Assembly (NCBI RefSeq): GCF_027557445.1 | Contig: NZ_CP106841.1 | Span: forward strand, 2,280,001 to 2,344,000 | DNA: 64,000 bases | Direction: 5' to 3' | From: Paenalcaligenes faecalis | GTDB taxonomy: Bacteria; Pseudomonadota; Gammaproteobacteria; Burkholderiales; Burkholderiaceae_B | Shown here: one piece after another, positions 18,815-30,349 of the stretch | Numbering within the stretch: position 1 is the stretch's first letter | Layout: each line of letters starts with the position of its first letter | Translations under genes and position numbers: made by a program | Notes under the pieces: model-generated | Told to the model about the DNA's origin: nothing | Database searches by the model: none | Seen by the model: the letters and a program-made list of their open reading frames with translations, nothing else

Positions 18815-19374
18815 AAAAACAGCTCTTATTGCCTCTCTACCTTTGCTTAAGCCTGCTCTCTGTAACGGCTTTTGCTCAATCCGCTGAGCCAGACACGGTC
18901 ATTTTGTCTGATTCATTACATTATGATGATGCAAAACGCCAAAGCATTTTTAGTGGCAATGTCATTCTGACTCGTGGCAATTTGAATCTGCATGCGGATA
19001 ACGTCGAGGTCAATGAACAAGCTGATGGTACGCAACATGCGATTGCCACTGTAAAAAACAGTGCTCGTGTGCAAGCTAGACAAGAATCCCCCGAAAAATA
19101 CGAGGTCATTAAAGGCGAAGGGTTACGTGCTGAATATCACAGTGGAACCGAACAATTAACACTGATCGGCCAAGCCACACTTACCCGTTATATCTGTGGT
19201 AAACCCATTGATACTATTCGTGGGGAACGTGTTGTATACAACAAAAAAACCGATACGTACCAAGCCTTGGGCGGGCCTCAATCCTCAGATAGTCAGCATC
19301 GTGTACGCTCTGTTGCTCGTCCACGGGCTCAAATCGAACGCGCCATCGCTGAATGTCAACAAAAGTCGAATTAA
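18811..19374 (+). CDS. lptA: LPS transport periplasmic protein LptA
   Basis: 187 residues with a cleavable signal peptide ending at TAFA-QSAEPD. The OstA/LptA repeat fold is recognisable from LHYDDAKRQSIFSGNVILTRGNLNLHADNVEV. It forms the periplasmic bridge that carries LPS to LptD. The ATG overlaps the lptC stop (ATGA). Confidence 0.92.
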   Translation: MKKQLLLPLYLCLSLLSVTAFAQSAEPDTVILSDSLHYDDAKRQSIFSGNVILTRGNLNLHADNVEVNEQADGTQHAIATVKNSARVQARQESPEKYEVIKGEGLRAEYHSGTEQLTLIGQATLTRYICGKPIDTIRGERVVYNKKTDTYQALGGPQSSDSQHRVRSVARPRAQIERAIAECQQKSN

Positions 19375-19380
19375 GCCATT

Positions 19381-20148
19381 ATGTCTACCAGTCTTAACTC
19401 TAAACCCGACGGTAGCCTACGTGCGGTAGGCCTGCGTAAAACCTATGGCAAACGCACCGTTGTCCAAGATGTCAGCCTATTAGTTGAAAGTGGCGAGGTC
19501 GTCGGCTTGCTCGGCCCTAACGGGGCAGGTAAAACCACGAGTTTTTATATGATCGTTGGCATTGTGCCTGCCGATGCTGGCCGTATAGAGATCGATGGCA
19601 ATATCATTACTGCCATGCCTATGCATAAACGAGCTCAAATGGGCTTGTCTTACTTACCCCAAGACGCCTCGGTTTTTAGACGCCTTAATGTAGAAAACAA
19701 TATACGCGCCGTCCTAGAGCTACAGCTTGATAGCCAAGGCAAACCGTTAACTAAAGCAGAGGTCGAAGACCAACTAGATCACCTGATTGATGAGCTGCAA
19801 ATTCAGCACATTCGTCACAACACCGCGCTCTCACTCTCAGGTGGAGAGCGTCGTCGGGTTGAAATCGCACGAGCCTTAGCCACCAATCCGCGTTTTATTT
19901 TGCTTGATGAACCTTTTGCAGGGGTAGACCCCATTGCAGTCATTGAGATTCAACGTATTGTGCATTTTTTAAAATCCAGAAAAATTGGCGTCTTAATTAC
20001 TGATCACAACGTGCGTGAAACCCTCGGTATTTGTGATCGCGCTTACATCATCAGTAATGGGTCTGTCTTGACCAGTGGGCCCCCTAGCGAAATCATTAGT
20101 AACGAGGCCGTGCGCCAAGTTTATTTAGGCAAAGACTTCAAAATGTAA
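19381..20148 (+). CDS. lptB: LPS export ABC transporter ATP-binding protein LptB
   Basis: 255 residues, a single ABC ATPase domain: Walker [18 protein letters not shown]-loop [15 protein letters not shown], signature [15 protein letters not shown], Walker [14 protein letters not shown] and switch [11 protein letters not shown]. It powers LPS extraction with LptFG. In many relatives rpoN follows; here the next gene is hpf after a 156-bp gap. Confidence 0.95.
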   Translation: MSTSLNSKPDGSLRAVGLRKTYGKRTVVQDVSLLVESGEVVGLLGPNGAGKTTSFYMIVGIVPADAGRIEIDGNIITAMPMHKRAQMGLSYLPQDASVFRRLNVENNIRAVLELQLDSQGKPLTKAEVEDQLDHLIDELQIQHIRHNTALSLSGGERRRVEIARALATNPRFILLDEPFAGVDPIAVIEIQRIVHFLKSRKIGVLITDHNVRETLGICDRAYIISNGSVLTSGPPSEIISNEAVRQVYLGKDFKM

Positions 20149-20304
20149 TGCGTAGAAACCACAAGTGAATTCTTGATTTTACGCATAGATTTATGTGATT
20201 TTTTCTGTATACTGAAAGTGTGTACATAACAAGAAGGAGGATTTTCTACTTGCTATTTGACGTATAAATGCGTCATTTATTTGTTCACACACACAGGAGA
20301 TACT

Positions 20305-20637
20305 ATGAACCTGCACATTACTGGTCGCAACCTCGAAGTCACCCCCGCTATACGCGAATATGTCCATAACAAAATCGGCAGATTGGATAAACACTTTGAT
20401 TCTGTTATCGAGGCCCAGGTCATACTCTCAGTAGAACGCGTAAAGCACACCGCCGAAATCACCCTTCGTGTGGCTGGTAAAGACTTGCACTGCTCTGACT
20501 CCGAAGATACCCTCTACGCTGCGATCGACCTGCTTACTGATAAAGCCGAACGCCTAGTCATCAAACACAAGTCAAAAACAGGTAATCATGCGCATCAACC
20601 CCATAAACGCATGGAGGCCGCACCTGTTGCTGAATAA
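20305..20637 (+). CDS. hpf: ribosome hibernation promoting factor
   Basis: 110 residues, the short HPF form. It binds the 30S decoding region and promotes ribosome dimerisation in stationary phase. The start MNLHITGRNLEVTPAIREYV is standard and the preferred ATG at 20305 has CAGGAGA at 20294-20300. The ATG at 20257 would add an unconserved extension. A terminator follows at 20688. Confidence 0.93.
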   Translation: MNLHITGRNLEVTPAIREYVHNKIGRLDKHFDSVIEAQVILSVERVKHTAEITLRVAGKDLHCSDSEDTLYAAIDLLTDKAERLVIKHKSKTGNHAHQPHKRMEAAPVAE

Positions 20638-20687
20638 GTCGCAATAGACTATTTTGCCTCATAGAGTGCTACACTCAAACCTTGAAT

Positions 20688-20725
20688 AGCCCCGTTGCAC
20701 CACTGCTCGGGGCTTTATTATTTTT
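20688..20725 (+). terminator. Rho-independent terminator after hpf
   Basis: AGCCCCG and CGGGGCT arms close a 13-nt loop and are followed by TTATTATTTTT. It separates hpf from the ptsN transcription unit. Confidence 0.75.
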
Positions 20726-20776
20726 CTGACTTCGTATTAAATAGCAGTATCTCGCTTTTAATCTAATCACCCTATA

Positions 20777-21262
20777 ATGGCAGCTATGAACTTACTGTCA
20801 CGCATATTACCTCCCTCCAATATCGTTATTGATATGGTGGCAACCAGTAAAAAACGTGCTTTTGAACAAGCCGGTTTACTGTTTGAAAACCATCACGGTA
20901 TTGCCCGCACGGCAATTTTCCAAAGCCTTATCGCTCGCGAACGCTTAGGATCTACGGCCTTGGGTCACGATGTCGCTGTCCCGCACGGGCGCATCAAAGA
21001 CCTTAAAGACCCTATAGGTGCCTTTATGCGCCTAGCCGAACCCATACGCTTTGACGCCAGTGATGGCCGTACTGCACGTTTACTCTTCTTTTTATTAGTC
21101 CCCGAACATGCTACGCAAATTCACTTAGATCTACTCGCTGAAATTGCTCGACTGATGTCTGATACAGAACTACGACATCAACTCGAAACCGAAGAAGACC
21201 CGATTATCATTCATCAGCTTCTGACTGCACCCGCTCAGGTTGACCCCTATGCTGACAATTGA
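20777..21262 (+). CDS. ptsN: PTS IIA-like nitrogen regulatory protein
   Basis: 161 residues, EIIA-Ntr of the nitrogen phosphotransferase system. The phosphorylated histidine is in LGHDVAVPHGRI. It relays phosphorylation state to potassium and carbon/nitrogen regulators. The ATG at 20786 is an alternative start. It overlaps hprK by 14 bp, the usual betaproteobacterial order. Confidence 0.92.
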   Translation: MAAMNLLSRILPPSNIVIDMVATSKKRAFEQAGLLFENHHGIARTAIFQSLIARERLGSTALGHDVAVPHGRIKDLKDPIGAFMRLAEPIRFDASDGRTARLLFFLLVPEHATQIHLDLLAEIARLMSDTELRHQLETEEDPIIIHQLLTAPAQVDPYADN

Positions 21263-22184
21263 AGAACTGGTTAAAGACACACAAAGTCGTCTGGATTTTC
21301 AATGGTTAGCAGGCACCGAGGCGGCTGCCACCATCGAATTAGATAATGGCGTAGCCTCAGCAGATCTGATTGGTCATTTAAACCTGATTCACCCAAAACG
21401 CATTCAGGTTCTAGGTACCGAAGAAATTAATTACTACTATAAATTTGACCCAGCGCGTCGTTTATATCATTTTACAGAGCTAATCCATGGCGGCGTACCT
21501 GCCATGATCGTCGCAGGCTCAAGCCAGGCCCCAGCTGATCTTATTGATCTTTGCAATCAACTACATGTTCCCTTATTAAATACACAACATGATGCAGCAG
21601 AACTCATAGATGTACTACGGGTCTATTTAGCAAAAAGACTGGCCCCCACTACCTTGATGCACGGTGTGTTTTTAGATGTATTAGGTTTAGGCGTACTGAT
21701 TACAGGGGAGTCCGGCTTAGGTAAAAGTGAACTCGCTCTAGAGCTAATATCCAGAGGTCATGGTTTAGTTGCAGATGATGCGGTAGAACTCTCTAGAACC
21801 GCACCAAGCCTCATCGAAGGTCAGTGCCCCCCGTTACTGCAAAACCTCCTCGAAGTCCGAGGCTTAGGGCTACTTGATATACGTACTATTTTTGGTGAAA
21901 CCTCGGTACGTCGAAAAATGAATTTAAAACTCATTGTGCATTTGCTACGCTCAACCCCTGATAACTTTGAACGCCTGCCGATCCAACAACAAACTCAAAA
22001 CGTATTGGGCGTAGAAATTAAACAGGTCATGCTCCAAGTAGCTGCTGGCCGCAACCTAGCGGTGCTAGTCGAGGCCGCCGTACGCAATACTATTTTACAT
22101 TTGCGTGGTATAGATACCATGCAAGAATTCATGCAACGCCAAGCTCTTGCTATTATAGAGAGTAGCCCTCCAACTTCCTCTTAA
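21249..22184 (+). CDS. hprK: HPr kinase/phosphorylase
   Basis: 311 residues from ATG 21249 (a TTG lies 9 bp upstream). C-terminal kinase domain with the P-loop GESGLGKSELALELISRG and the HprK signature region LEVRGLGLLDIRTIFG. It phosphorylates HPr on serine. The gene overlaps ptsN and is followed by rapZ. Confidence 0.93.
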   Translation: MLTIEELVKDTQSRLDFQWLAGTEAAATIELDNGVASADLIGHLNLIHPKRIQVLGTEEINYYYKFDPARRLYHFTELIHGGVPAMIVAGSSQAPADLIDLCNQLHVPLLNTQHDAAELIDVLRVYLAKRLAPTTLMHGVFLDVLGLGVLITGESGLGKSELALELISRGHGLVADDAVELSRTAPSLIEGQCPPLLQNLLEVRGLGLLDIRTIFGETSVRRKMNLKLIVHLLRSTPDNFERLPIQQQTQNVLGVEIKQVMLQVAAGRNLAVLVEAAVRNTILHLRGIDTMQEFMQRQALAIIESSPPTSS

Positions 22185-22201
22185 TGGGTTGCTCTCTACT
22201 T

Positions 22202-23077
22202 ATGCTTAAAGTCGTCTTAATTACGGGTATATCGGGTTCAGGTAAATCAGTCGCTTTACGTTTACTTGAGGACACAGGCTTTACCTGTGTAGATAATCTA
22301 CCAGTTCCTTTTCTCCAAGAGTTTCTTTATCGCTCTGCAGATACCGGGCTAGAACAAGTTGCCATTGCCATGGATATACGTGCCCCCGGTGATTTACACC
22401 AACTTCCCTCTGTCATCGCTGAACTCCGCGAGTCTGGCATGCCCATTCGGGTCATCTTTTTAGATGCCGATGACCATACGCTCACTCAACGTTATTCTGA
22501 ATCCCGTCGTCGTCATCCGTTAACAGATCGACTACGTCAAGACGGCCAATCCCCCTCTTTGCAAACCTGTATTGATACAGAACGCCATTTACTCGCACCC
22601 TTACGAGAAACCGAGCACGTCATCGATACGACCGACTTAACCCCTGGCCAATTACGTGCTTGGGTACGTGATTTAGTACAGGCAGATCGCTCTCCTGTCG
22701 TACTAACTTTCGAGTCATTTGCCTATAAAAGAGGGGTTCCAGGCGATGCCGATTTAATTTTTGATGTGCGCTGTTTACCTAACCCACATTACGATCCCGA
22801 GCTACGCCCCCTGACAGGCAAAGACGAGCCCGTTGCAAAATGGCTATCTCAGTTTGGGAGCGTAGAAAACATGATCAATGATATTGCGAGTTTCATCGAG
22901 CGCTGGTTGCCTCTTTACATGCAGGACACCCGTAATTACCTGACCATAGGTATTGGCTGCACGGGGGGGCAACACCGTTCTGTCTACGTCACAGAACAAC
23001 TCGCCTTACGCTTTGCCAATCACTCTCCCCTTTTAATTCGCCATCGTAACCAGCCCCCTGTCGATATCCCTTTATGA
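22202..23077 (+). CDS. rapZ: RNase adapter protein RapZ
   Basis: 291 residues from ATG 22202; an ATG at 22184 overlapping the hprK stop (TAATG) is possible, but conservation starts at MLKVVLITG. N-terminal Walker A GISGSGKSVALRLLED and the C-terminal RNA-binding domain (DTRNYLTIGIGCTGGQHRSVYV). In E. coli RapZ controls glucosamine-6-phosphate synthase through small RNA decay; the cognate RNAs are not seen here. Confidence 0.93.
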   Translation: MLKVVLITGISGSGKSVALRLLEDTGFTCVDNLPVPFLQEFLYRSADTGLEQVAIAMDIRAPGDLHQLPSVIAELRESGMPIRVIFLDADDHTLTQRYSESRRRHPLTDRLRQDGQSPSLQTCIDTERHLLAPLRETEHVIDTTDLTPGQLRAWVRDLVQADRSPVVLTFESFAYKRGVPGDADLIFDVRCLPNPHYDPELRPLTGKDEPVAKWLSQFGSVENMINDIASFIERWLPLYMQDTRNYLTIGIGCTGGQHRSVYVTEQLALRFANHSPLLIRHRNQPPVDIPL

Positions 23078-24024
23078 TTTTTCGTGCCTTTGCTCTTATC
23101 GTTCTTTGTCTAAGTTTTCTGGGCTTAGTTGCTGGCTGTGCCAGCAGCCCCTCATCCAAGGGGGGCTCTGGAGGCTACTATAAAGATGATGGACCCGGAG
23201 CAAATATACCTAAAAATCTGCATGCTATCCCTAACGCCACCCCTCGCATAGAGCGTCATGCTCCTGCCAATATGCGACCCTATACCGTCTTAGGTCAAAG
23301 CTACACCCCACTAACTAATGACCAACCGTTTAGACAGACTGGGCATGCTTCATGGTATGGCAAAAAATTTCATGGGCGAAAAACAGCGAATGGCGAAACC
23401 TATGACATGTATGCAATGACGGCGGCACACCCTACCTTACCTCTGCCTAGCTACGCTAAGGTGACTCGCCCCCAATCAGGGCAGTCTGTGATCGTACGCA
23501 TTAATGACCGTGGCCCTTTTCATCGCAGCCGAATTATTGATTTATCCTATGTGGCTGCCGCCAAACTGGGACTAATAGGGCCAGGCAGTGGTACTGTCAT
23601 CGTAGAGGCGATTACACACGACGACATACGTAATGGCCGCTACTTGACTGACTCCAACCAAAAAAACACCACTGGATCGGTAGAGGCTATCCCTGTAGAA
23701 AATACACCCGAGCCTAGACTCACTACCGTAGATAGTCGCCAAACAATACCCCCACCCATTCCCCTGTCTCCTATAGCGGGTAACGGGCTTCCTCGGATTT
23801 ACCTACAGTTTGGTGCCTTTCGCAATGCTCAAAGCGCAACGGAATTAGCAAACCATATCAATCAAGAAGTGGGGCAATTGGACTATCATGACGCCCACAT
23901 TGAGCCTGCCAACGAACTATTTAGAGTCCAAATGGGCCCCTATGAAAGTCGTGCAGAGGCACTCACAGCAGCCCAGCTCATCGAAACAGAAACCGGTTTA
24001 AAGCCCAGCTTGGCTGTACGCTAA
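23074..24024 (+). CDS. rlpA: RlpA-type septal ring lipoprotein
   Basis: 316 residues. A lipoprotein signal peptide ends at the lipobox LVAGC. A double-psi beta-barrel follows (about residues 85-175: GHASWYGKKFHGRKTANGE and RINDRGPFHRSRIIDLSY, with the catalytic acid region), and a SPOR domain ends the protein (about 243-316, YLQFGAFRNAQSATELA). RlpA cleaves stem-less glycan strands at the septum. The ATG overlaps the rapZ stop. Confidence 0.9.
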   Translation: MIFRAFALIVLCLSFLGLVAGCASSPSSKGGSGGYYKDDGPGANIPKNLHAIPNATPRIERHAPANMRPYTVLGQSYTPLTNDQPFRQTGHASWYGKKFHGRKTANGETYDMYAMTAAHPTLPLPSYAKVTRPQSGQSVIVRINDRGPFHRSRIIDLSYVAAAKLGLIGPGSGTVIVEAITHDDIRNGRYLTDSNQKNTTGSVEAIPVENTPEPRLTTVDSRQTIPPPIPLSPIAGNGLPRIYLQFGAFRNAQSATELANHINQEVGQLDYHDAHIEPANELFRVQMGPYESRAEALTAAQLIETETGLKPSLAVR

Positions 24025-24055
24025 CGCATTTACTGCCTCGACCTACCCAAAAGCG

Positions 24056-24964
24056 CTATGACTTATGAGCTAACACCCACTCATAAATCATGTCACGAGA
24101 TAAGCCCGTTGCTTTCACAGCAATTTTTACTGCGTCTCGTGCTGACACCTGTTCTAATAACGCCAATAACCATTTTTGAGTTTCGGCATCTAGCTCGACC
24201 TCCGTCTCTGCCTGAGGTGCTGCATGCAAAATCAGTACAAACTCGCCTTGCTCGTGATGACTATCACTTTGGAGCCAATCGAGGGCTTCGCTAAGATCAC
24301 AAGTATGCACCTGCTCAAAGCGTTTAGTAAGCTCACGGGCAAATGTCACCTGACGATCAGCAAACAGATCGGCCATGTCTTTAATCGCGGCCTGAATGCG
24401 ATGCGGGCTTTCAAACATCACCACTGGTGCAGCACTCATTCCCCACTGGTGCAGCCATTTTCTTCTAGCCATGCTTTTGTGTGGGGTAAATCCGGCAAAG
24501 ACAAAAGCAGGATTCTCATCAGTAGTAACCCCGCTAGCCATTAATGCCGTAATCACAGCAGAAGCCCCCGGAATAGCCACCACCTTATATCCAGCGGCCC
24601 GTACTGCTCGTACGATACGCGCCCCTGGATCGCTTACTGCTGGAGCACCCGCATCAGACACCAAAGCCACCCGCTCACCTTGCTCTAGACGAGACACAAT
24701 TTGCTCGGCAGCTTGTGCCTCGTTATGTCGATGTGCCGCCATCATAGGAGTCTGAATACCCCATGCCTCAAGTAAAGGACGTGTAGAGCGTGTATCCTCG
24801 GCCGCAATCACATCACACTGCAGCAAAGCCTGCCAAGCACGTAGGCTAAAATCACCTAGGTTACCTATAGGCGTTGCCACCACATATAAGGTATGTTGAG
24901 GCCATGATTGGCTTTGTATGCGCTCTTGCAAACGCTGCCATGTTTGTAATCCTTGCTCTGTCAT
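24056..24964 (-). CDS. rsmI: 16S rRNA (cytidine-1402) 2'-O-methyltransferase
   Basis: 302 residues, tetrapyrrole-methylase fold. Diagnostic segments: LYVVATPIGNLGDFSLRAWQ at the N-terminus, AAEDTRSTRPLL, and VALVSDAGAPAVSDPGARIV. It methylates the ribose of C1402 in the decoding centre. It is transcribed divergently from yraN with only 17 bp between the start codons, the same arrangement as yraL-yraN in E. coli. Confidence 0.93.
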   Translation of the reverse strand: MTEQGLQTWQRLQERIQSQSWPQHTLYVVATPIGNLGDFSLRAWQALLQCDVIAAEDTRSTRPLLEAWGIQTPMMAAHRHNEAQAAEQIVSRLEQGERVALVSDAGAPAVSDPGARIVRAVRAAGYKVVAIPGASAVITALMASGVTTDENPAFVFAGFTPHKSMARRKWLHQWGMSAAPVVMFESPHRIQAAIKDMADLFADRQVTFARELTKRFEQVHTCDLSEALDWLQSDSHHEQGEFVLILHAAPQAETEVELDAETQKWLLALLEQVSARDAVKIAVKATGLSRDMIYEWVLAHKS

Positions 24965-24981
24965 ATCTAATCCACTTGCCT

Positions 24982-25446
24982 ATGAGTCAATCATTAAGTC
25001 CTGAAATCTTAGCAGCTCAAGCTCAACAAAAAATGTTGAAAAATAAAAATAAGAAAAGAGCGGCGTCTAAGCCCCCATCACACCGGCTTTCACCCACCCA
25101 AAAACGGGGGCGCTATCATGAAAGACAAGCCATCACGTACTTGCGTCACCAAGGTTTACAAATCTTATTACGAAATGCAGATACCCGATTTGGGGAAATC
25201 GATATTGTGGCACGAAGCCAAGACTGTTTGATTTTTATTGAAGTCCGCCAACGACAACATTCGCGTTTTGGTGGCGCTATAGCCAGTGTACAAGCCGATA
25301 AGCAGCGACGTATTAAGCGAACAGCCCAGTATTATCTGCCCAAGCTTAGCCAGCACTTTTTTGAGGGCAACATGCCGTTTTGTCGCTTTGATGTAATAGC
25401 AATTGAAGGCGATCGCATCCACTGGATCAAAGATGCCTTTAGGTAA
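24982..25446 (+). CDS. yraN: YraN/UPF0102-family putative endonuclease
   Basis: 154 residues from ATG 24982; the longer frame from 24874 runs into rsmI. A PD-(D/E)XK-like nuclease core is visible: RGRYHERQAITYLRHQG, then RFGEIDIVARSQDCLIFIEVRQR with the acidic residues. The family is related to archaeal Holliday junction resolvases but its role is unproven. The unusual lysine-rich N-terminal 45 residues are low complexity. First gene of the yraN-diaA-dolP run. Confidence 0.85.
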   Translation: MSQSLSPEILAAQAQQKMLKNKNKKRAASKPPSHRLSPTQKRGRYHERQAITYLRHQGLQILLRNADTRFGEIDIVARSQDCLIFIEVRQRQHSRFGGAIASVQADKQRRIKRTAQYYLPKLSQHFFEGNMPFCRFDVIAIEGDRIHWIKDAFR

Positions 25447-25583
25447 TCGCCCCCTATCCCCATATATTAATTACAATAGTTAGCGCATCGTTGATTGTAT
25501 GCTGTATTTTTTACTGATTGCAATTATTGCGACCAGCTATATCAACGCCCCTTTAGCTCACCTCTACATGCCATAATTAGCCC

Positions 25584-26177
25584 ATGGATTTAACAGCCTT
25601 AATAAATTCGCACTTCAATGACTCAATCGAAACTCTGCAAGCCAGTGCTGCGGCGTTAACTGAGCCGACCGCGGCTGCAGTCGAGTTGTTATTTGCTACT
25701 TTAGCCAACAACGGCAAAATTCTTGCGTGCGGCAATGGCGGCTCAGCGGCAGATGCACAACACTTTATCGCTGAACTTGTCGGTCGTTTTGAACGTGATC
25801 GTTTGCCATTAGCTGGTATCGCCTTAAACACAGATACCTCAATTATGACAGCCGTAGGCAATGACTATGGTTTTGATAGCGTCTTTGAGCGTCAGGTCGC
25901 AGCCTTAGGGCAAACCGGCGACATTCTGGTTGCGATTAGCACCAGCGGCAACTCAGAGAACGTCATTCGAGCCATCCAAGTTGCTCATGAGCGTGATATG
26001 GTTGTGATTGCCCTAACGGGTAAAGACGGCGGTAAAATAGGTCGGATGTTGACCCACACCGATATTGAGCTATGTGTGCCACATCCGCGTACGATGCGAG
26101 TCCAAGAGGTACACATTGTATTGCTGCACGCTCTGTGCGATGGCATCGATGCGCTATTACTCGGAGAAAATGAATGA
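25584..26177 (+). CDS. diaA: DnaA initiator-associating factor / phosphoheptose isomerase family
   Basis: 197 residues, SIS domain with ILACGNGGSAADAQHFIAELVGRFE and AISTSGNSENVIRAIQVA. Two paralogues share this fold: GmhA, which makes sedoheptulose-7-phosphate into D-glycero-D-manno-heptose 7-phosphate, and DiaA, which binds DnaA to time replication. Gene order yraN-diaA-dolP argues for DiaA; the sequence alone cannot exclude GmhA activity. Confidence 0.82.
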   Translation: MDLTALINSHFNDSIETLQASAAALTEPTAAAVELLFATLANNGKILACGNGGSAADAQHFIAELVGRFERDRLPLAGIALNTDTSIMTAVGNDYGFDSVFERQVAALGQTGDILVAISTSGNSENVIRAIQVAHERDMVVIALTGKDGGKIGRMLTHTDIELCVPHPRTMRVQEVHIVLLHALCDGIDALLLGENE

Positions 26178-26892
26178 CGACTTCTCGCTCCTCGTCCACC
26201 CTACGATTTGTCTTAACTGCCACAGCGTCTGTTCTGGCTTTGGCTCAGCTTAGCGCTTGCGCTCCGTTAGTCGTAGGTGGCGCCGCCGCAACAACCGCTT
26301 TTGTCGTGACTGACAGACGCACTGCAGGCGAACAAGTGGATGACAAATCCATTGGTATCAAAGCCAATGCAGAAGCTCGCTCTATTTTAGGCGAACGATT
26401 GGGCAGAGTCAGCAGCTCCTCTTATGCAGGCCAAGTCCTATTAGTTGGCGATGTTCCCAATGCTGACGACATCCAACGCATCGAAAATGCTGTCAAACAG
26501 ATAGACCAAGTTAAACAGGTTGTTAACCGCCTGCGTGTAGGCCCGGTTACGGAACTTAGTGTGCGCACAAATGACAGTTGGATCACCACCAAAGCCACCA
26601 CGGCTTTAGTTAACACCCAAGACGTACCCAGCCGCACGATCTCCGTAACGACAGAGCGCGGCACGGTCTATTTACAAGGCCGTGTTACCCAAGCAGAGGG
26701 TGATCGCGCTGCCACTGCAGTATCTACTGTTGCTGGAGTCAATCAAGTTGTGAAACTTTTTGAATATGTCAGTGCCGAAAAGGTACTGCTACCACAAAAG
26801 CAACCTAATACCGGTACTCCAGCCCCTATACAAAACAATTCAGCACCTGCCGCTGCACCTGCGGGGCAGCCTGAAGTCTTCACGATAGACTA

Positions 26893-26893
<1 letters not shown>
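26174..26893 (+). CDS. dolP: BON-domain division/outer-membrane lipoprotein
   Basis: 239 residues. Lipobox LSAC at about residue 29 followed by two BON domains (about 50-120 and 128-195), as in E. coli DolP (YraP), which supports outer membrane integrity and amidase activation. The C-terminal 40 residues are Pro/Ala/Gln-rich. The ATG overlaps diaA and its stop overlaps the next gene, so the run is one operon. Confidence 0.88.
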
Positions 26894-28369
<1,476 letters not shown>

Positions 28370-28370
<1 letters not shown>

Positions 28371-29071
28371 TGCGATCTACGCCTCTAGCTAAAAAACAGC
28401 CAGACCTTGTCTGGCTGTTTGATTTAGACAATACCTTACACAACGCCTCTGAATTTATTTTCCCCCTCATCGATGATCTGATGGGGCAATCAATTCAACA
28501 CCTACTCCAAATGGATGAGGCACAGGCCGACCTATTACGCCGTACCTACTGGTTACGCTATGGCGCAACCTTGATCGGTCTAGTCAAACACCACGGCATC
28601 AGTGCCAGTGATTTTCTGCATCGAAGCCATGATTTTGACATTCAGGATCGGATACGTAGCGAAAGCTATTTAGCGCAACATCTACAACGCTTACCCGGTA
28701 AAAAAATCATCTTTACCAATGCACCTGCTAATTATGCCCACCGAGTCATACAAGCGCTGGGGATCCATCGATTATTTGATCGCGTCTTTTCTGTAGAGGA
28801 CATGCAACGACAACAACGCTACAGGCCCAAACCCTCTACTGCCTTAATGCAACAAGTATTGGCTGAATTACACTTGCCCGCCGCCCATTGCATTTTTGTG
28901 GATGACACCTTACGTAATCTCAAGGCCGCCTATCGACTAGGGATCAAAACCGTACATATGGCCCATCCAGCCACACCGTTTTCCTCACAGTATGCTGGAC
29001 GAACCAGTTATATCGATTTACGCGTGCACTCTATTCGTCAACTGGCGCAACATTGGCACACGCTGTTGTAA
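28370..29071 (+). CDS. pyrimidine 5'-nucleotidase, HAD family
   Basis: 233 residues. HAD motif I is WLFDLDNTLHNA; motif III/IV FVDDTLRNLKAA; the helical cap with YWLRYGATLIGL matches the SDT1/pyrimidine 5'-nucleotidase group commonly found next to argB in betaproteobacteria. Start overlaps the argB stop codon. The slmA-type gene found in this position in relatives is not present in this window. Confidence 0.82.
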
Positions 29072-29758
29072 TTAACAATGACGCGTAAAAAACGCCATAC
29101 TACGCTCAATCGCTAATCGATCTGCATCTGCATCAAAATGCATGCCTTTAGGGCGCGCAAAAGCATGATCACAGCCCGCATACACATGGGACTCCCATCC
29201 TGTACGTTTCGCGGCCTCGGCCTCTATCACCCCTCTGGCATCACCCTGCACCCACTTATCTAATTCGGCAATATGCAGCATTGTTGGGGCTGCCTGCCCT
29301 AAGGGGGGGAGCACATTCTCTAAGTTGACGCCGTAATAACTGACAGCGGCTTTAATAGGGCTCTTTTGTGCGAACTCAACAACCAAACGCCCGCCCATGC
29401 AATACCCTACAGCAACTATATTTTCATGACCTAGCTTTTGTGCTAATTGGGCACGTGTGCTTTCTAGATCGCCCAAGGTTAATTCATTATCCATTTCCTG
29501 CATTAACTCTAGTCCCAAATCTAATTGTGACTGGTTTGTAGGAGATAGCTCTAAGCCTGGCTCAGAACGGAAAAACAAATCAGGACACCACACATTAAAA
29601 CCACGCTCGGCCCAGTCCTGAGCCAGTTGGCGCATGGAGGCATTTACCCCAAAGATCTCTTGAATCAACACCAAGCCGGGAGCGTCTTTGTTCGTGGCTA
29701 ATACCTCGAAAGCCTGCATTTTTTGACCATCAGCGGTCGAAACCTGTACAAAACCCAT
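29072..29758 (-). CDS. dienelactone hydrolase family protein
   Basis: 228 residues, alpha/beta hydrolase. The nucleophile elbow GYCMGGR has Cys in place of Ser, as in dienelactone hydrolase; the catalytic Asp (near AELDKWV) and His (CDHAFARP) are visible. Physiological substrate unknown. It converges with the HAD gene with no gap and is 18 bp downstream of ubiX. Confidence 0.85.
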   Translation of the reverse strand: MGFVQVSTADGQKMQAFEVLATNKDAPGLVLIQEIFGVNASMRQLAQDWAERGFNVWCPDLFFRSEPGLELSPTNQSQLDLGLELMQEMDNELTLGDLESTRAQLAQKLGHENIVAVGYCMGGRLVVEFAQKSPIKAAVSYYGVNLENVLPPLGQAAPTMLHIAELDKWVQGDARGVIEAEAAKRTGWESHVYAGCDHAFARPKGMHFDADADRLAIERSMAFFTRHC

Positions 29759-29776
29759 GAATGACTCCTTAACTGA

Positions 29777-30349
29777 TTACAGCCCTTGCCACGTCGGCCC
29801 GTCTATATCGACCCCGGCGTGTTCTAAAATACGTACCACACTATGATCAACAAGTTCAGTAATCGTTTGTGGTTGAAAATAAAAAGCAGGCAACGGAGGG
29901 AAAACCACGGCTCCCATCTCTGTGACTGCCGTCATATTACGCAAATGAGCTAAATTAAATGGTGTTTCTCGCACTACCATCACCAGGCGGCGACGCTCTT
30001 TGAGCACCACATCTGCCGCCCGGGTAATTAAATTATCCGCTAAACCATGTGCTACAGCCGCCAAGGTACGCATAGAGCAAGGCACAATAATCATACCGTG
30101 CGTTTTAAAGCTGCCACTGGCTACCGAAGCGCCTACATCCTTAAAGCTATGCACCACGTCCGCCAAATCTGACAGATCTGAGCGCTGTAGATTCAGTTCG
30201 TGCTGGAGATTTAAAATACCTGCTGGAGACACAATTAAATGCGTCTCAATCTCTTTTTGTGTGCGTAGCATCTTTAGGGTACGCACGGCATAAAGGGCGC
30301 CAGTGGCGCCCGTCATTGCAACAATAATCCGTTTTTTCGGATTAGGCAT
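29777..30349 (-). CDS. ubiX: flavin prenyltransferase UbiX
   Basis: 190 residues; attaches a dimethylallyl group to FMN to make the cofactor of UbiD. Motifs: [18 protein letters not shown] at the start and [34 protein letters not shown]. It overlaps grxD by 8 bp and is at the end of the hemA-prfA-prmC-grxD-ubiX run. Note the AMTGATGA version of the more common GxSGA loop. Confidence 0.93.
   Translation of the reverse strand: MPNPKKRIIVAMTGATGALYAVRTLKMLRTQKEIETHLIVSPAGILNLQHELNLQRSDLSDLADVVHSFKDVGASVASGSFKTHGMIIVPCSMRTLAAVAHGLADNLITRAADVVLKERRRLVMVVRETPFNLAHLRNMTAVTEMGAVVFPPLPAFYFQPQTITELVDHSVVRILEHAGVDIDGPTWQGL

Noticed and set aside
24056-24090. Terminator between rlpA and rsmI
   Set aside because: An imperfect hairpin overlaps the rsmI end but there is no T run on either strand.
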